Source: a bacterium (GTDB lineage: Bacteria; Patescibacteriota; Patescibacteriia; Patescibacteriales; GWC2-42-12). From it: a DNA stretch of 42,169 bases. The stretch spans positions 1 to 42,169 of the forward strand of contig JAUSEG010000009.1 of NCBI GenBank assembly GCA_030650415.1. The letters run 5' to 3'. Shown here in pieces: positions 7,506 to 15,099 of the stretch. The notes below the pieces were generated by a model, which saw only the letters and a list, made by a program, of their open reading frames with translations, was not told the DNA's origin and ran no database searches. The position numbers and the translations under genes are program-made. Position 1 is the stretch's first letter; each line of letters opens with the position of its first letter.

Positions 7506-8237
7506 ATGAATAAAATTGTTATTTTAGCGGCCGGCAAGGGCACGCGCATGAAGTGTGAATTGCCCAAAGCCTTGGTTAAACTTAAGGGCAAGCCAATGAT
7601 TGAATATTTAGTCGAGTCTTGCATTAAATCAGGCGTTGATGCCAGCCCGATTATTGTAGTTTCGCCGGACAATAAAGAAATAATCAGCCAAGCTTTGGCT
7701 AAGTATAATTGCCAATATGCAATTCAAGAAGAGCAACTTGGCACTGGTCATGCCCTGTCTTGCGCTAAAAATTTTGTAGATGATTCGGTTAATCATATAA
7801 TTTGCCTTTACGGCGATCATCCGTTCGTCAGCGCGGAAACTATCAAAAAGTTAAGCCAGACTCATAACGGCGCTATTACTATGATGACAACCGAGGTTAG
7901 CGATTTTAACGATTGGCGCCAATGTTTCTATTATTGGGGGAGGATTATAAGAAAGGACGGTAAAGTCAAGGAAAATATTGAATTTCGCGATGCTTCAGAC
8001 GAAGTTAAGCAAGTGAGAGAGGTTAATCCGTCGATGTATTGCCTGGCCAACGGCTGGCTTTGGGAAAATTTAGCGAAATTAAAAAATCATAACGCGCAAC
8101 ATGAATACTATCTAACCGATTTGGTGAAATTGGCGTTTGAGCAAAGCCTGAATATTAATACTTTCTATATAGATCCGAAAGAAGCGATGGGCATAAATAG
8201 CCAGGAGCAATTGGCGGTGGCTGAAAGTTTGGTATAA
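7506..8237 (+). CDS. GlmU-type uridylyltransferase domain protein, lacking the acetyltransferase half
   Basis: This corresponds to the N-terminal pyrophosphorylase half of GlmU, which makes UDP-GlcNAc from UTP and GlcNAc-1-P. Visible motifs are ILAAGKGTRMKCELPKAL, GKPMIEYL, EEQLGTGHAL, LYGDHPFVS, the GRIIRKDGKV segment, NAQHEYYLTDLVKLA and the closing GINSQEQLAVAESL. At 243 residues it stops where full-length GlmU (about 450) would enter the left-handed beta-helix acetyltransferase domain. No hexapeptide repeats follow, so the N-acetylation step must come from elsewhere; the GNAT gene three genes upstream is the obvious candidate. It is probably cotranscribed with glmM (9-bp gap). Confidence 0.88.
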   Translation: MNKIVILAAGKGTRMKCELPKALVKLKGKPMIEYLVESCIKSGVDASPIIVVSPDNKEIISQALAKYNCQYAIQEEQLGTGHALSCAKNFVDDSVNHIICLYGDHPFVSAETIKKLSQTHNGAITMMTTEVSDFNDWRQCFYYWGRIIRKDGKVKENIEFRDASDEVKQVREVNPSMYCLANGWLWENLAKLKNHNAQHEYYLTDLVKLAFEQSLNINTFYIDPKEAMGINSQEQLAVAESLV

Positions 8238-8244
8238 TTTCTTT

Positions 8245-8439
8245 GTCATTCCCGAAGCCGAAGGCTATCGGGAATCCAGGAGGGAAAAGTAGGAATGTTT
8301 TTATTGCTCGTCCACTAATTTAAATCTTTATATTTTGTAGGTTTTATAGGAGATAGTATATTTTTACTATCTGCTCCTGGATTCCCGCCTCCCCAGTGAA
8401 ATATGCAAAGCATTTCACGGGGCAAGCCGCGGGAATGAC
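8245..8439. repeat. REPIN-like element with long spacer
   Basis: The left end GTCATTCCCGAAGCCGAAGG... inverts to the right end ...GCGGGAATGAC; inside them TCCAGGAG and CTCCTGGA form a second inverted pair. The AT-rich spacer resembles that of 39247-39477, so these are two copies of one family about 200 bp long. A CCCC/GGGG palindrome (8391-8426) sits within the right arm. It ends 43 nt before the endonuclease Q-like gene. Confidence 0.75.
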
Positions 8440-8482
8440 AAAAAAAGAAAGCTATTTACAATAACAACGATAATTTTTATTT

Positions 8483-9943
8483 ATGCAACAAATTTTAGAT
8501 CTGCATATCCATTCAAAATATTCACGCTCTTGCTCGACCCAGCTGACGCTGGAAAATATTGACGCGGCCTGCCGAACCAAGGGCGTGGATATTATCGCTA
8601 CCGGGGATTTTACTTTTCCGGATTGGTTTTTTGATATAAAAAATAAATTAATAGAGACCAACTCGGGCTCCGGGCTGTATAAATTAAAGAGCGCTAAAGA
8701 TGATAAGGTTTACCCCGTTAAATCCCAATCAGAGATTGGGACGCGAAGCGTATTTAACGGGGTAAACCCCGTTAAATCCGGCGAGGCCGGTGCGGTTAAG
8801 CCGCAATTTAACGGGGTAAAGTTTATTTTATCGACTGAAGTGGCGCTTATCTATAAGGACGGCGGCCAGGCCAGGCGAATCCACTTGGTAATCCACGCGC
8901 CGAATATCAAAGCGGCCGAGGAGCTTAATAATCATTTGGACGAAAATTTTAATATCCGTTCGGACGGACGGCCGATTCTCGGCATGAGCGCGCCGGCTTT
9001 GATGAAACTATGTCTTGGTATAGATAAAAAGTTTTTAATTTATCCGGCGCATATTTGGACGCCGTGGTTCGCGGTTTTCGGTTCAAAATCGGGTTTTAAT
9101 AAAATGGAGGATTGTTTCCATGAATATACCAAGGATATTTATGCCATCGAGACCGGACTATCAAGCGACCCGGAAATGAATTGGCGATTATCCGCTTTGG
9201 ATAGATTTACTATTTTATCCAACTCGGACGCGCACTCTCTGCCCAATATCGCGCGCGAAGCCAATGTTTTTGAAATGAAAGAAATTACTTATAATGAAAT
9301 TTATGAAATTATAAAAAATAAAAAAATATATAAGGAAATGGATTCCCGCCTGCCTACCGGACAGGCAGGCCTGCGCGGGAATGACAAGAAAGGCAATAAT
9401 GAAATTGGTGTTAAATTTACGATTGAGTTTTATCCCGAAGAAGGTATGTACCATTATGACGGTCATCGAACCTGCGGTGTCAGTTTTACCCCGGAAGAAA
9501 CTAAAAAACACAGAGGTCTTTGTCCGGTTTGTAAAAAGCCTCTAATTATAGGCGTAATGAATCGAGTAGATGAATTAGCCGATCGCCCCCCCGCAGTTTC
9601 TGCAGGGGGGTTAAACCCGCCAGCTGGGCAGGCTGGATTTGTCAAATTAGTGGAGTTGGATAAAATTATCGCCGAGACCATGAACATTAAATCTAGGCAG
9701 GCCGGAAAAGTACAGGCGGTTTATAAAAATTTAATAAAACAAGGCGGCAATGAACTTAATATTTTACTTAATATTAGCTTAAAAGATTTAAGCAAGATGG
9801 CTGACGCGGCCGTAGTGGAAGGTATTAAGCGGGCGCGCGAAGGTCGGCTGATTATTAGCCCGGGCTTCGATGGCCAATATGGCACAGTGAGAATTTTTAG
9901 CGAGCGAGAGAAAGAGGGAAATAAGCAAAAGAAGTTGTTTTAA
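8483..9943 (+). CDS. Endonuclease Q-like PHP-domain DNA repair nuclease
   Basis: The protein matches the endonuclease Q family, which nicks DNA 5' of deaminated bases (uracil, hypoxanthine) and abasic sites. The N-terminal PHP domain begins LDLHIHSKYSRS (metal ligands Asp6, His8, His10) and continues with ATGDFT, the STEVALIY strand, YPAHIWTPWFAVFGSKSG and ILSNSDAHSLPNIAREAN. The distinctive C-terminal half has a zinc-binding region (HRTCGVSF and LCPVCKKPL), then VDELADR and a final module ending EGRLIISPGFDGQYGTVRIF. It is 486 residues against roughly 420 for archaeal EndoQ; three in-frame repeat insertions (residues about 77-112, 286-301, 368-386) account for the excess. Family assignment is from motif recall, not a search. 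Confidence 0.85.
   Translation: MQQILDLHIHSKYSRSCSTQLTLENIDAACRTKGVDIIATGDFTFPDWFFDIKNKLIETNSGSGLYKLKSAKDDKVYPVKSQSEIGTRSVFNGVNPVKSGEAGAVKPQFNGVKFILSTEVALIYKDGGQARRIHLVIHAPNIKAAEELNNHLDENFNIRSDGRPILGMSAPALMKLCLGIDKKFLIYPAHIWTPWFAVFGSKSGFNKMEDCFHEYTKDIYAIETGLSSDPEMNWRLSALDRFTILSNSDAHSLPNIAREANVFEMKEITYNEIYEIIKNKKIYKEMDSRLPTGQAGLRGNDKKGNNEIGVKFTIEFYPEEGMYHYDGHRTCGVSFTPEETKKHRGLCPVCKKPLIIGVMNRVDELADRPPAVSAGGLNPPAGQAGFVKLVELDKIIAETMNIKSRQAGKVQAVYKNLIKQGGNELNILLNISLKDLSKMADAAVVEGIKRAREGRLIISPGFDGQYGTVRIFSEREKEGNKQKKLF
8711..8820. repeat. In-frame ACCCCGTTAAAT repeat, two tandem units
   Basis: Two tandem units each run from ACCCCGTTAAATCC to ATTTAACGGGGTAAA with an inner hairpin (CCAATC/GATTGG in the first, CCGG/CCGG in the second). 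They encode residues PVKSQSEIG...FNGVNPVKSG...FNGVK between the conserved strands of the PHP domain. The same arms recur at 40391-40469. Confidence 0.75.
9340..9385. repeat. In-frame REP-like palindrome in endonuclease Q gene
   Basis: A GGATTCCCGCC...GGGAATGAC unit whose loop is enlarged by a second small palindrome (GCCTGCC/GGCAGGC). It encodes about 16 residues including DSRLPTGQAGLRGNDK, close in sequence to the GlmS insert. Confidence 0.8.
9586..9640. repeat. Third in-frame GC-rich insert
   Basis: A CCCCCC...CTGCAGGGGGG palindrome followed by GCCAGCTGGGCAGGC encodes PPAVSAGGLNPPAGQAG between VDELADR and the C-terminal module, where relatives have a short linker. Confidence 0.6.
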
Positions 9944-9960
9944 TAAAATCATCCGTAAAT

Positions 9961-9999
9961 AAAAATAGTCCTAACATATTGCTGGGGCTATTTTTATTT
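9961..9999 (+). terminator. Terminator after endonuclease Q-like gene
   Basis: AAAAATAGTCC pairs with GGGCTATTTTT (one G-T pair) around a 13-nt loop and is followed by a T-rich run. It ends the upstream transcript. Confidence 0.7.
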
Positions 10000-10018
10000 A
10001 TAAAGAAATCTTTATAAA

Positions 10019-10117
10019 CTATTTTCTTCTTTTTTTCGCGGTTTTCTTTTTGCGAGGAGCAGCTTTTCTTTTGGCGGTTTTTTTTGTTGCCTTCTTTTTA
10101 GCTTTTTTCTTAGCCAT
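10019..10117 (-). CDS. Tiny Lys/Ala-rich histone H1-like peptide, 32 aa
   Basis: The minus strand encodes a 32-residue peptide built almost wholly of Lys, Ala, Arg and Thr: it begins MAKKKAKKKATKKTAKRKAA, has a single Pro and ends AKKRRK. The composition is that of histone H1 C-terminal tails and bacterial H1-like DNA-binding peptides, so binding to DNA or RNA is a fair inference. Expression evidence is unusually good for this window: a GGGAGGTG Shine-Dalgarno 8-10 nt before the ATG and a TATAAT promoter about 80 nt upstream. The gene is convergent with the endonuclease Q-like gene and divergent from guaA. It is too short for ordinary gene callers. Confidence 0.75.
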   Translation of the reverse strand: MAKKKAKKKATKKTAKRKAAPRKKKTAKKRRK

Positions 10118-10125
10118 AGTTATTT

Positions 10126-10135
10126 CACCTCCCTT
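10126..10135 (-). promoter_or_regulatory. Strong Shine-Dalgarno of the H1-like peptide
   Basis: On the minus strand AAGGGAGGTG precedes the ATG at 10117 by 8 nt. It is one of the two best ribosome sites in the window and decides this start. Confidence 0.75.
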
Positions 10136-10199
10136 AGTTTTGGTAAAAATTTTTTTGGAATTTTCACCGGTTATGTAAAATTTATTTTGTTAGGCTTTA

Positions 10200-10227
10200 A
10201 TTATACCACGAATAAATATATTAACAA
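10200..10227 (-). promoter_or_regulatory. Promoter of the H1-like peptide
   Basis: On the minus strand TTGTTA (10227-10222), 16 bp, TATAAT (10205-10200). The predicted leader is about 75 nt long. Confidence 0.5.
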
Positions 10228-10285
10228 GAGTTTTCGTTGATTTTCAGAAAAATTATTAGATTAAAAATATTTTTAAGAAGGTGAT

Positions 10286-10330
10286 TATAAAAATTTGGTC
10301 GACAAAGGTTTCGGCCGCCTAATTTTTATA
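10286..10330. repeat. Inverted repeat between divergent promoters
   Basis: TATAAAAATT at 10286-10295 is mirrored by AATTTTTATA at 10321-10330, with GG/CC extending the stem past one mismatch. It lies between the H1-like gene and guaA and could be an operator or a boundary element; I see no T-tract proving a terminator. Confidence 0.45.
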
Positions 10331-10342
10331 AAAAATTTAGTT

Positions 10343-10398
10343 TTGACAATAAATTTTTTTTAGACTAACCTATATAACAAGCGATCATTGGAATGATC
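10343..10398 (+). promoter_or_regulatory. guaA promoter region with start-site palindrome
   Basis: TTGACA (10343-10348) is a perfect -35; the best -10 at 17 bp is the poor TAACCT (10366-10371), with TATATA just beyond. A perfect palindrome, GATCATT-GG-AATGATC (10383-10398), falls near the expected transcription start, a usual place for a repressor site. No purine riboswitch fold was recognised. Confidence 0.45.
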
Positions 10399-10432
10399 CT
10401 TCAAAAACTAATCACGAAATTCAAAAAAACGA

Positions 10433-10440
10433 AAGGAGGG
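10433..10440 (+). promoter_or_regulatory. Strong Shine-Dalgarno of guaA
   Basis: AAGGAGGG ends 4 nt before ATG 10445. This fixes the guaA start although the protein is slightly longer at its N-terminus than most GuaA. Confidence 0.75.
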
Positions 10441-10444
10441 CAAC

Positions 10445-12061
10445 ATGCTCTATACTTTTAAAGGCGCAACCGAACAAGCTTTGCGTGAAGTTGACGAAGA
10501 GAAAGCAATCAGGAAAACCGGCGAAATTTTTCTGCTGTTTACTCTGGGCAGCCAGTTTGACCACCTGATTAAACTGGCGCTGGATCGGCTGGGAGTTTTC
10601 TGCTTGGTTTGCGACCCGGCCAGCGTAACCGCCGAAGACGTGAAACAGCTTAATCCCAAGGGGATAATTATTTCCGGCGGGCCGGTTTCGGTCTATGAAG
10701 AACCGCCGCCCTTTGACGGAAAAATCTTTGACTTGGGCATTCCGGTTCTGGGCATTTGCTTGGGTTTTCAGCTTTGGGCCCAGCATATCGGCGCGCAAGT
10801 AAGGCGGGGAGAAAAAAGAGAGTTTGGTACTCATTCATTCTCTCGCATGGACAGCCTTTGCGGCGCATCCGTTCGCTTATTCGCCAACTGCCCCAAGAAG
10901 ATGCCGGTGCTGGAAAGCCACGGCGACGTGATTTCTAACCTTGGTGGAATTACCGTTTTGGGTGAAACCGAGAACGCGCCGGTGGCGGCCGGGAGATTTC
11001 AACATCTTTGGGGCGTGCAATTCCATCCCGAGGTGACAGAGACGATGTCCGGGCTGCAAATTTTTGAGAATTTTTGCTTTAGCATCTGCGGCGCCGAAGA
11101 CAGGTTTCCGGCCGGAAGCGTGGCGGAAAGTAAAGTCGGGGAGCTGCGCGAGCAAGTTGGTGATCAAAAAGTGCTCCTAGCTTTGTCCGGCGGGTCGGAT
11201 TCGTCCACGGTTGCCTATCTCTTAAAGCGGGCTCTCCAAGGACAGAAGAAACAACTGCACGCAGTTTACATTAAGGGCATTGACCGGCCGGATGATGAAG
11301 CCTGCGTCATGAAGTATTTTGGCGATCAGGATTGGCTGACGTTGGAAGTGGTTGACGCTACCGGACAGTTTTTGGCGGCGCTGGACGGAGTGGCAAACAT
11401 GCGCGACAAGCGCTTGGCTATGCGTTTGGTTTATAGACGCGTTTTACAAGCCGCGGCCGTTCGTTCTGGCGCCAATTTCATCGCTCAAGGCACGCTGTAC
11501 ACGGATATTTCCGAAAGCGGCGGCGGCTACGCGAGCGGCGCTAAAAAAGCGCAGATTAAACTGCATCACAACGTCAATCTCGGCTTCACCTTGCCCGAAC
11601 TAACGCCTCTGGCGGACTGCGTTAAGGATACAGGCAGGAATATTGGTCGAGCAGTTGGCGTTCCGGAAGAGCTCTTGATCCGCCATCCGTTTCCCGGCCC
11701 CGGTCTGATAGTCAGGATTGAGGGCGTAGTGAGCGAAACAAACTTAGCTATCGCCAGGCAGGCGGACAGCATTTTCATAGAAGAGTTAAGAAAATGGGAG
11801 CTCTATGAATCAATCTGGCAGGCGGGCGCGGTGGTAACCGATTCGGTTGCCACTTGCACTAAAGGCGATGACGCGGTCAGTGGTCGCGTGGTTGCCCTGT
11901 GGGCGGTTTGGAGCGTTAACGGCTTTACCGCGCGCTGGGCCAGATTGCCATACGACTTTCTTGATCTGGTTTCCAGAAGGATTACCAATGAAATCAGGGG
12001 AGTAGGAGGAGTGGTTTACAGAGTTTCCTCTAAACCGCCGACCACGATTGAGTGGGGTTGA
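10445..12061 (+). CDS. guaA: GMP synthase (glutamine-hydrolysing)
   Basis: GuaA aminates XMP to GMP using glutamine and ATP. The 538-residue chain has an N-terminal class I glutaminase (nucleophile Cys105 in GICLGFQLWAQ, catalytic His in QFHPEVTE), an ATP-pyrophosphatase domain with the P-loop LSGGSDSSTVAYLL (about residues 247-260) and a C-terminal dimerisation domain with IRHPFPGPGLIVRI and the terminal SSKPPTTIEWG, one residue off the usual ending. The nucleophile motif normally reads GICYGMQ, so this is a divergent branch. Codon choice is visibly richer in C and G (CTG, GCC, CGC) than in ileS or glmS, and it has a strong Shine-Dalgarno and a clean terminator; horizontal acquisition is possible. 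It stands alone as a single-gene transcript. Confidence 0.94.
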   Translation: MLYTFKGATEQALREVDEEKAIRKTGEIFLLFTLGSQFDHLIKLALDRLGVFCLVCDPASVTAEDVKQLNPKGIIISGGPVSVYEEPPPFDGKIFDLGIPVLGICLGFQLWAQHIGAQVRRGEKREFGTHSFSRMDSLCGASVRLFANCPKKMPVLESHGDVISNLGGITVLGETENAPVAAGRFQHLWGVQFHPEVTETMSGLQIFENFCFSICGAEDRFPAGSVAESKVGELREQVGDQKVLLALSGGSDSSTVAYLLKRALQGQKKQLHAVYIKGIDRPDDEACVMKYFGDQDWLTLEVVDATGQFLAALDGVANMRDKRLAMRLVYRRVLQAAAVRSGANFIAQGTLYTDISESGGGYASGAKKAQIKLHHNVNLGFTLPELTPLADCVKDTGRNIGRAVGVPEELLIRHPFPGPGLIVRIEGVVSETNLAIARQADSIFIEELRKWELYESIWQAGAVVTDSVATCTKGDDAVSGRVVALWAVWSVNGFTARWARLPYDFLDLVSRRITNEIRGVGGVVYRVSSKPPTTIEWG

Positions 12062-12077
12062 GATTGTTTTCAACGCT

Positions 12078-12110
12078 CCGCATCGGGCTTAACCTGATGC
12101 GGATTTTTTT
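12078..12110 (+). terminator. Rho-independent terminator of guaA
   Basis: CCGCATCGGG pairs with CCTGATGCGG (one G-T) around CTTAA, followed by ATTTTTTT. It starts 16 nt after the stop codon. Confidence 0.9.
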
Positions 12111-12120
12111 ATGAATTTTT

Positions 12121-12149
12121 TTGACAATTTGTTTAATTTGGGCTAAAAT
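12121..12149 (+). promoter_or_regulatory. Promoter of ileS
   Basis: TTGACA (12121-12126), 17-bp spacer, TAAAAT (12144-12149). The expected leader is only about 14 nt and has no Shine-Dalgarno. Confidence 0.8.
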
Positions 12150-12169
12150 AATTAAATAAATATAGTTTT

Positions 12170-15094
12170 ATGGCAAAAATAATAAAAGAAAATAAAACCA
12201 GTAATAATCCTTTTCCGGCCATGGAAGAGCAGGTTTTAAATTTTTGGGAGAAAAATAAAATTTTTGAAAAATCCGTGGAGCGGGAAGCGCCCCAGGGGGA
12301 CTATGTTTTTTATGATGGGCCGCCGTTTGCAACGGGTACACCACATTACGGTCATCTGGTCGGCAGTATTATGAAAGACATTGTCCCGAGATTTATGACC
12401 ATGAAGGGTTATCGCGTAGAAAGAACCTGGGGTTGGGATTGCCATGGCCTGCCGATTGAAAATATCGTGGAAAAAGAAATGGGCTCAAAGTCCAAGAAGG
12501 ATATCGAAAAAATGGGCGTGGAAAAATTTAATGAACTTTGCCGTTCCAAAGTTTTAGGCTATGTAGATGAATGGGAAAAAGTTATTAGGCGCTTAGGCCG
12601 CTGGGCCGATATGAAGAATGCCTATAAAACCATGGATTTAAGTTTTATGGAGTCGGTTTGGTGGGTTTTTAAAGAATTATGGGACAAAGAATTGATTTAT
12701 GAGGGCTATCGTTCCATGCATATCTGCCCCAGATGCGAAACCACCCTATCGCAGCAAGAAGTGGCCGAGGGCTATAAAAATATCAAAGATTTATCGGCGA
12801 TCGCTAAATTTGAATTAATAGACGAGCCGGGAACTTTTATTTTGGCCTGGACCACTACGCCCTGGACTTTAATTGGCAACGCGGCCTTAGCGGTTGGGGA
12901 GAAAATTGAGTATGTAGTTTTAGAAATTAAGAATAAAGAATTAGGAATTAAGGAAAAAATAATTGTGGCCAAGAATAGACTGGAAATCGTTAAAGGTGAA
13001 TATGAGATAATAAAAAAAATTAAAGGCAAAGATTTGGTTGGTAAAAAATATAAGCCGCTTTTTGATTATTACGCTAACGATGAAAAATTGGAGAATCGAG
13101 AAAACGGTTGGAAAATTTACGCGGCCGATTTCGTTACCACCGATGAAGGCACCGGCGTGGTGCATATCGCGCCGGCCTTCGGCGAAGACGATATGAATTT
13201 AGGTAAAGAACATAATTTGCCTTTTATTCAGCACGTTGGCATGGACGGCGTGATTAAACCGGAAGCTAAAGATTTTGCTGGCCTGAATGTTAAACCGATT
13301 GATGACACGCAAAAAACCGACGTGGAAATTATAAAATACTTGGCGCATCACGGTTTATTATTTCATAAAGAAAAATACGAGCATAGCTATCCGCATTGCT
13401 GGAGATGCGAAACGCCTTTAATAAATTACGCGACCTCGTCATGGTTTGTGAGCGTATTAAAAGTGAAGGAGCGCGCGCTGGAATTAGCCGAGAAAATTAA
13501 TTGGTCGCCGGCTCATATTAAAGAGGGTCGCTTCGGTAATTGGCTTAAGGGCGCGCGCGACTGGTCAATTTCACGCCAGAGATTTTGGGCTAGCGTTATG
13601 CCGATTTGGAAGTGCGAGAAATGCGAAGAAACAAAAGTTTTTGGTTTGGTTAAGGATTTGGAAAAAGCCAGTGGAGAAAAAATTACGGACTTGCATAAGC
13701 ATGTAGTCGATAAAATAACTTTTAAGTGTGAAAAGTGCGATGGAATTATGAAACGCGTACCCGACGTATTGGACACTTGGTTTGATTCCGGTTCCATGCC
13801 CTACGCGCAAATGCATTATCCGTTTCAAAATAAAGAAAAATTTGAAAATAATTTTCCGGCGGAGTTTATCGCCGAAGGAGATGATCAGACTCGCGCCTGG
13901 TTTTATTATTTGCATATTATTGCCACGGCGATCAAAGATAAAGAGGCATTTAAAAATGTCATCGTTAACGGCATAGTTTTAGCCGAAGACGGTAAAAAAA
14001 TGTCTAAAAGATTGAAAAATTATCCTGATCCGATGGTGGTGATGAATAAATACGGGGCGGACGCTTTGCGCTACTATCTTTGCGCTTCGCCGGTTATGAA
14101 GGCCGACAATATAAATTTTTCCGAAAAAGATTTGTCCGAGCAGACCAGATTTTTAAATATTTTGCTTAACGTCTTGTCTTTTTACAAGATGTTCGCGCCA
14201 AGCGCGGCGATAGAAAATTTAGAAAAAAAAGATTTGGTTAATGTTTTAGATAAATGGATAACCTCCCGCTTGGAACAAACCAAGGAAGCCATTACCGAGA
14301 AAATGAATAATTATGATTTGCATGCCGTCCGCGAAATTCCAATTTTTATTAATGACTTATCAACTTGGTATGTGCGCCGTTCCAGAGATAGATTTAAGGG
14401 TGATGCTTCGGCTGGCTCAGCACAGGCGACAGACAAAATGCGAGCTTTAAAAACTTTACGACGGATTTTGCTTGACTTAGCTAGAATAATGGCGCCGTTT
14501 ATGCCGTTTATGGCCGAACATATTCATCAAGAATTGGGCGCGGAAACCGCCGAGTCGGTGCATTTGGAAACCTGGCCGGAAGTTAAAAAGGACTGGCTGG
14601 ATGAAAAAGTTTTAGCCGAGATGGAGACGGTCAGGAAGATCGTGGAGTTGGGACTGGCTAAGAGAGATGAAGCCGGAATAAAAGTCAGGCAAGTACTTAG
14701 TGAATTAAGAATTAAGAATTATGAATTAAGGAAAGAATATGAGGAATTATTAAAAGATGAGCTGAATGTGAAAAATGTTACGGCTAAAAAAGGCGAAGGA
14801 GAAATTAGTGTCGAATTAGATACAGTTTTAACCGACGATTTAAAATTAGATGGGTTAAAGCGGGAAATCGTGCGCTTAGTCAATAATATGCGCAAACAGG
14901 CCGGCCTAACCATAAAAGATAAAATTGTTTTAAATTGGCAGAGCGATTCGGTACTTGTGAAAAAAGTTTTTTTTGAAATGGCCGAAGAATTGAAAAAAGA
15001 TGTTTTATGCGGGAAGATTAAGGAATCTGAAATTGAAGGTAAGGCGGTGGAGGTCAACGGAGAAAAAATTATTTTAGAGATAAGTAAAAAATAA
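12170..15094 (+). CDS. ileS: Isoleucyl-tRNA synthetase, eukaryote/archaeon-like (type 2) form
   Basis: IleRS charges tRNA-Ile. The 974-residue enzyme has the class I signature as TPHYGH (His59-His62) preceded by DGPPFATG, and KMSKRLKNYPDP (KMSKR about residues 610-614). The wording of both signatures is that of the type 2 branch shared with eukaryotes and mupirocin-resistant bacteria. The editing (CP1) domain carries TTPWTLIGNAALAV and VHIAPAFGEDD; zinc-type cysteine pairs occur at CPRCETT, CWRCETP and CEKC. Two AATTAAGAATTATG-type repeats are embedded in frame (12923-12963, inside the editing domain, and 14702-14731, near the C-terminus), and ASAGSAQATDK (14403-14435) looks like a third small insert. 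Expressed from its own promoter; the next gene starts 5 bp after its stop. Confidence 0.96.
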   Translation: MAKIIKENKTSNNPFPAMEEQVLNFWEKNKIFEKSVEREAPQGDYVFYDGPPFATGTPHYGHLVGSIMKDIVPRFMTMKGYRVERTWGWDCHGLPIENIVEKEMGSKSKKDIEKMGVEKFNELCRSKVLGYVDEWEKVIRRLGRWADMKNAYKTMDLSFMESVWWVFKELWDKELIYEGYRSMHICPRCETTLSQQEVAEGYKNIKDLSAIAKFELIDEPGTFILAWTTTPWTLIGNAALAVGEKIEYVVLEIKNKELGIKEKIIVAKNRLEIVKGEYEIIKKIKGKDLVGKKYKPLFDYYANDEKLENRENGWKIYAADFVTTDEGTGVVHIAPAFGEDDMNLGKEHNLPFIQHVGMDGVIKPEAKDFAGLNVKPIDDTQKTDVEIIKYLAHHGLLFHKEKYEHSYPHCWRCETPLINYATSSWFVSVLKVKERALELAEKINWSPAHIKEGRFGNWLKGARDWSISRQRFWASVMPIWKCEKCEETKVFGLVKDLEKASGEKITDLHKHVVDKITFKCEKCDGIMKRVPDVLDTWFDSGSMPYAQMHYPFQNKEKFENNFPAEFIAEGDDQTRAWFYYLHIIATAIKDKEAFKNVIVNGIVLAEDGKKMSKRLKNYPDPMVVMNKYGADALRYYLCASPVMKADNINFSEKDLSEQTRFLNILLNVLSFYKMFAPSAAIENLEKKDLVNVLDKWITSRLEQTKEAITEKMNNYDLHAVREIPIFINDLSTWYVRRSRDRFKGDASAGSAQATDKMRALKTLRRILLDLARIMAPFMPFMAEHIHQELGAETAESVHLETWPEVKKDWLDEKVLAEMETVRKIVELGLAKRDEAGIKVRQVLSELRIKNYELRKEYEELLKDELNVKNVTAKKGEGEISVELDTVLTDDLKLDGLKREIVRLVNNMRKQAGLTIKDKIVLNWQSDSVLVKKVFFEMAEELKKDVLCGKIKESEIEGKAVEVNGEKIILEISKK
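12923..12963. repeat. In-frame AT-rich GAATTAAG repeat (degenerate)
   Basis: Tandem GAATAAAGAATTAGGAATTA-like steps encode EIKNKELGIKEK in the IleRS editing domain. It resembles the cleaner copies at 14702-14731 and 16239-16276 but is more diverged. Confidence 0.45.
14702..14731. repeat. In-frame AATTAAGAATTATG repeat
   Basis: Steps of GAATTAAGAATTATGAATTA encode ELRIKNYELRK within IleRS. The same stretch recurs in the PP-loop gene at 16239-16276. Confidence 0.6.
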
Positions 15095-15099
15095 ACATT

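Noticed and set aside
10286-10330. Terminator of guaA-divergent transcripts or a riboswitch
   Set aside because: A stem almost purely A-T with no T-tract and no recognisable aptamer core; kept only as an inverted repeat.
12059-12061. UGA recoded as glycine, as in Gracilibacteria/SR1
   Set aside because: TGA ends guaA directly after the conserved terminus PPTTIEW plus one residue, so it acts as a stop.
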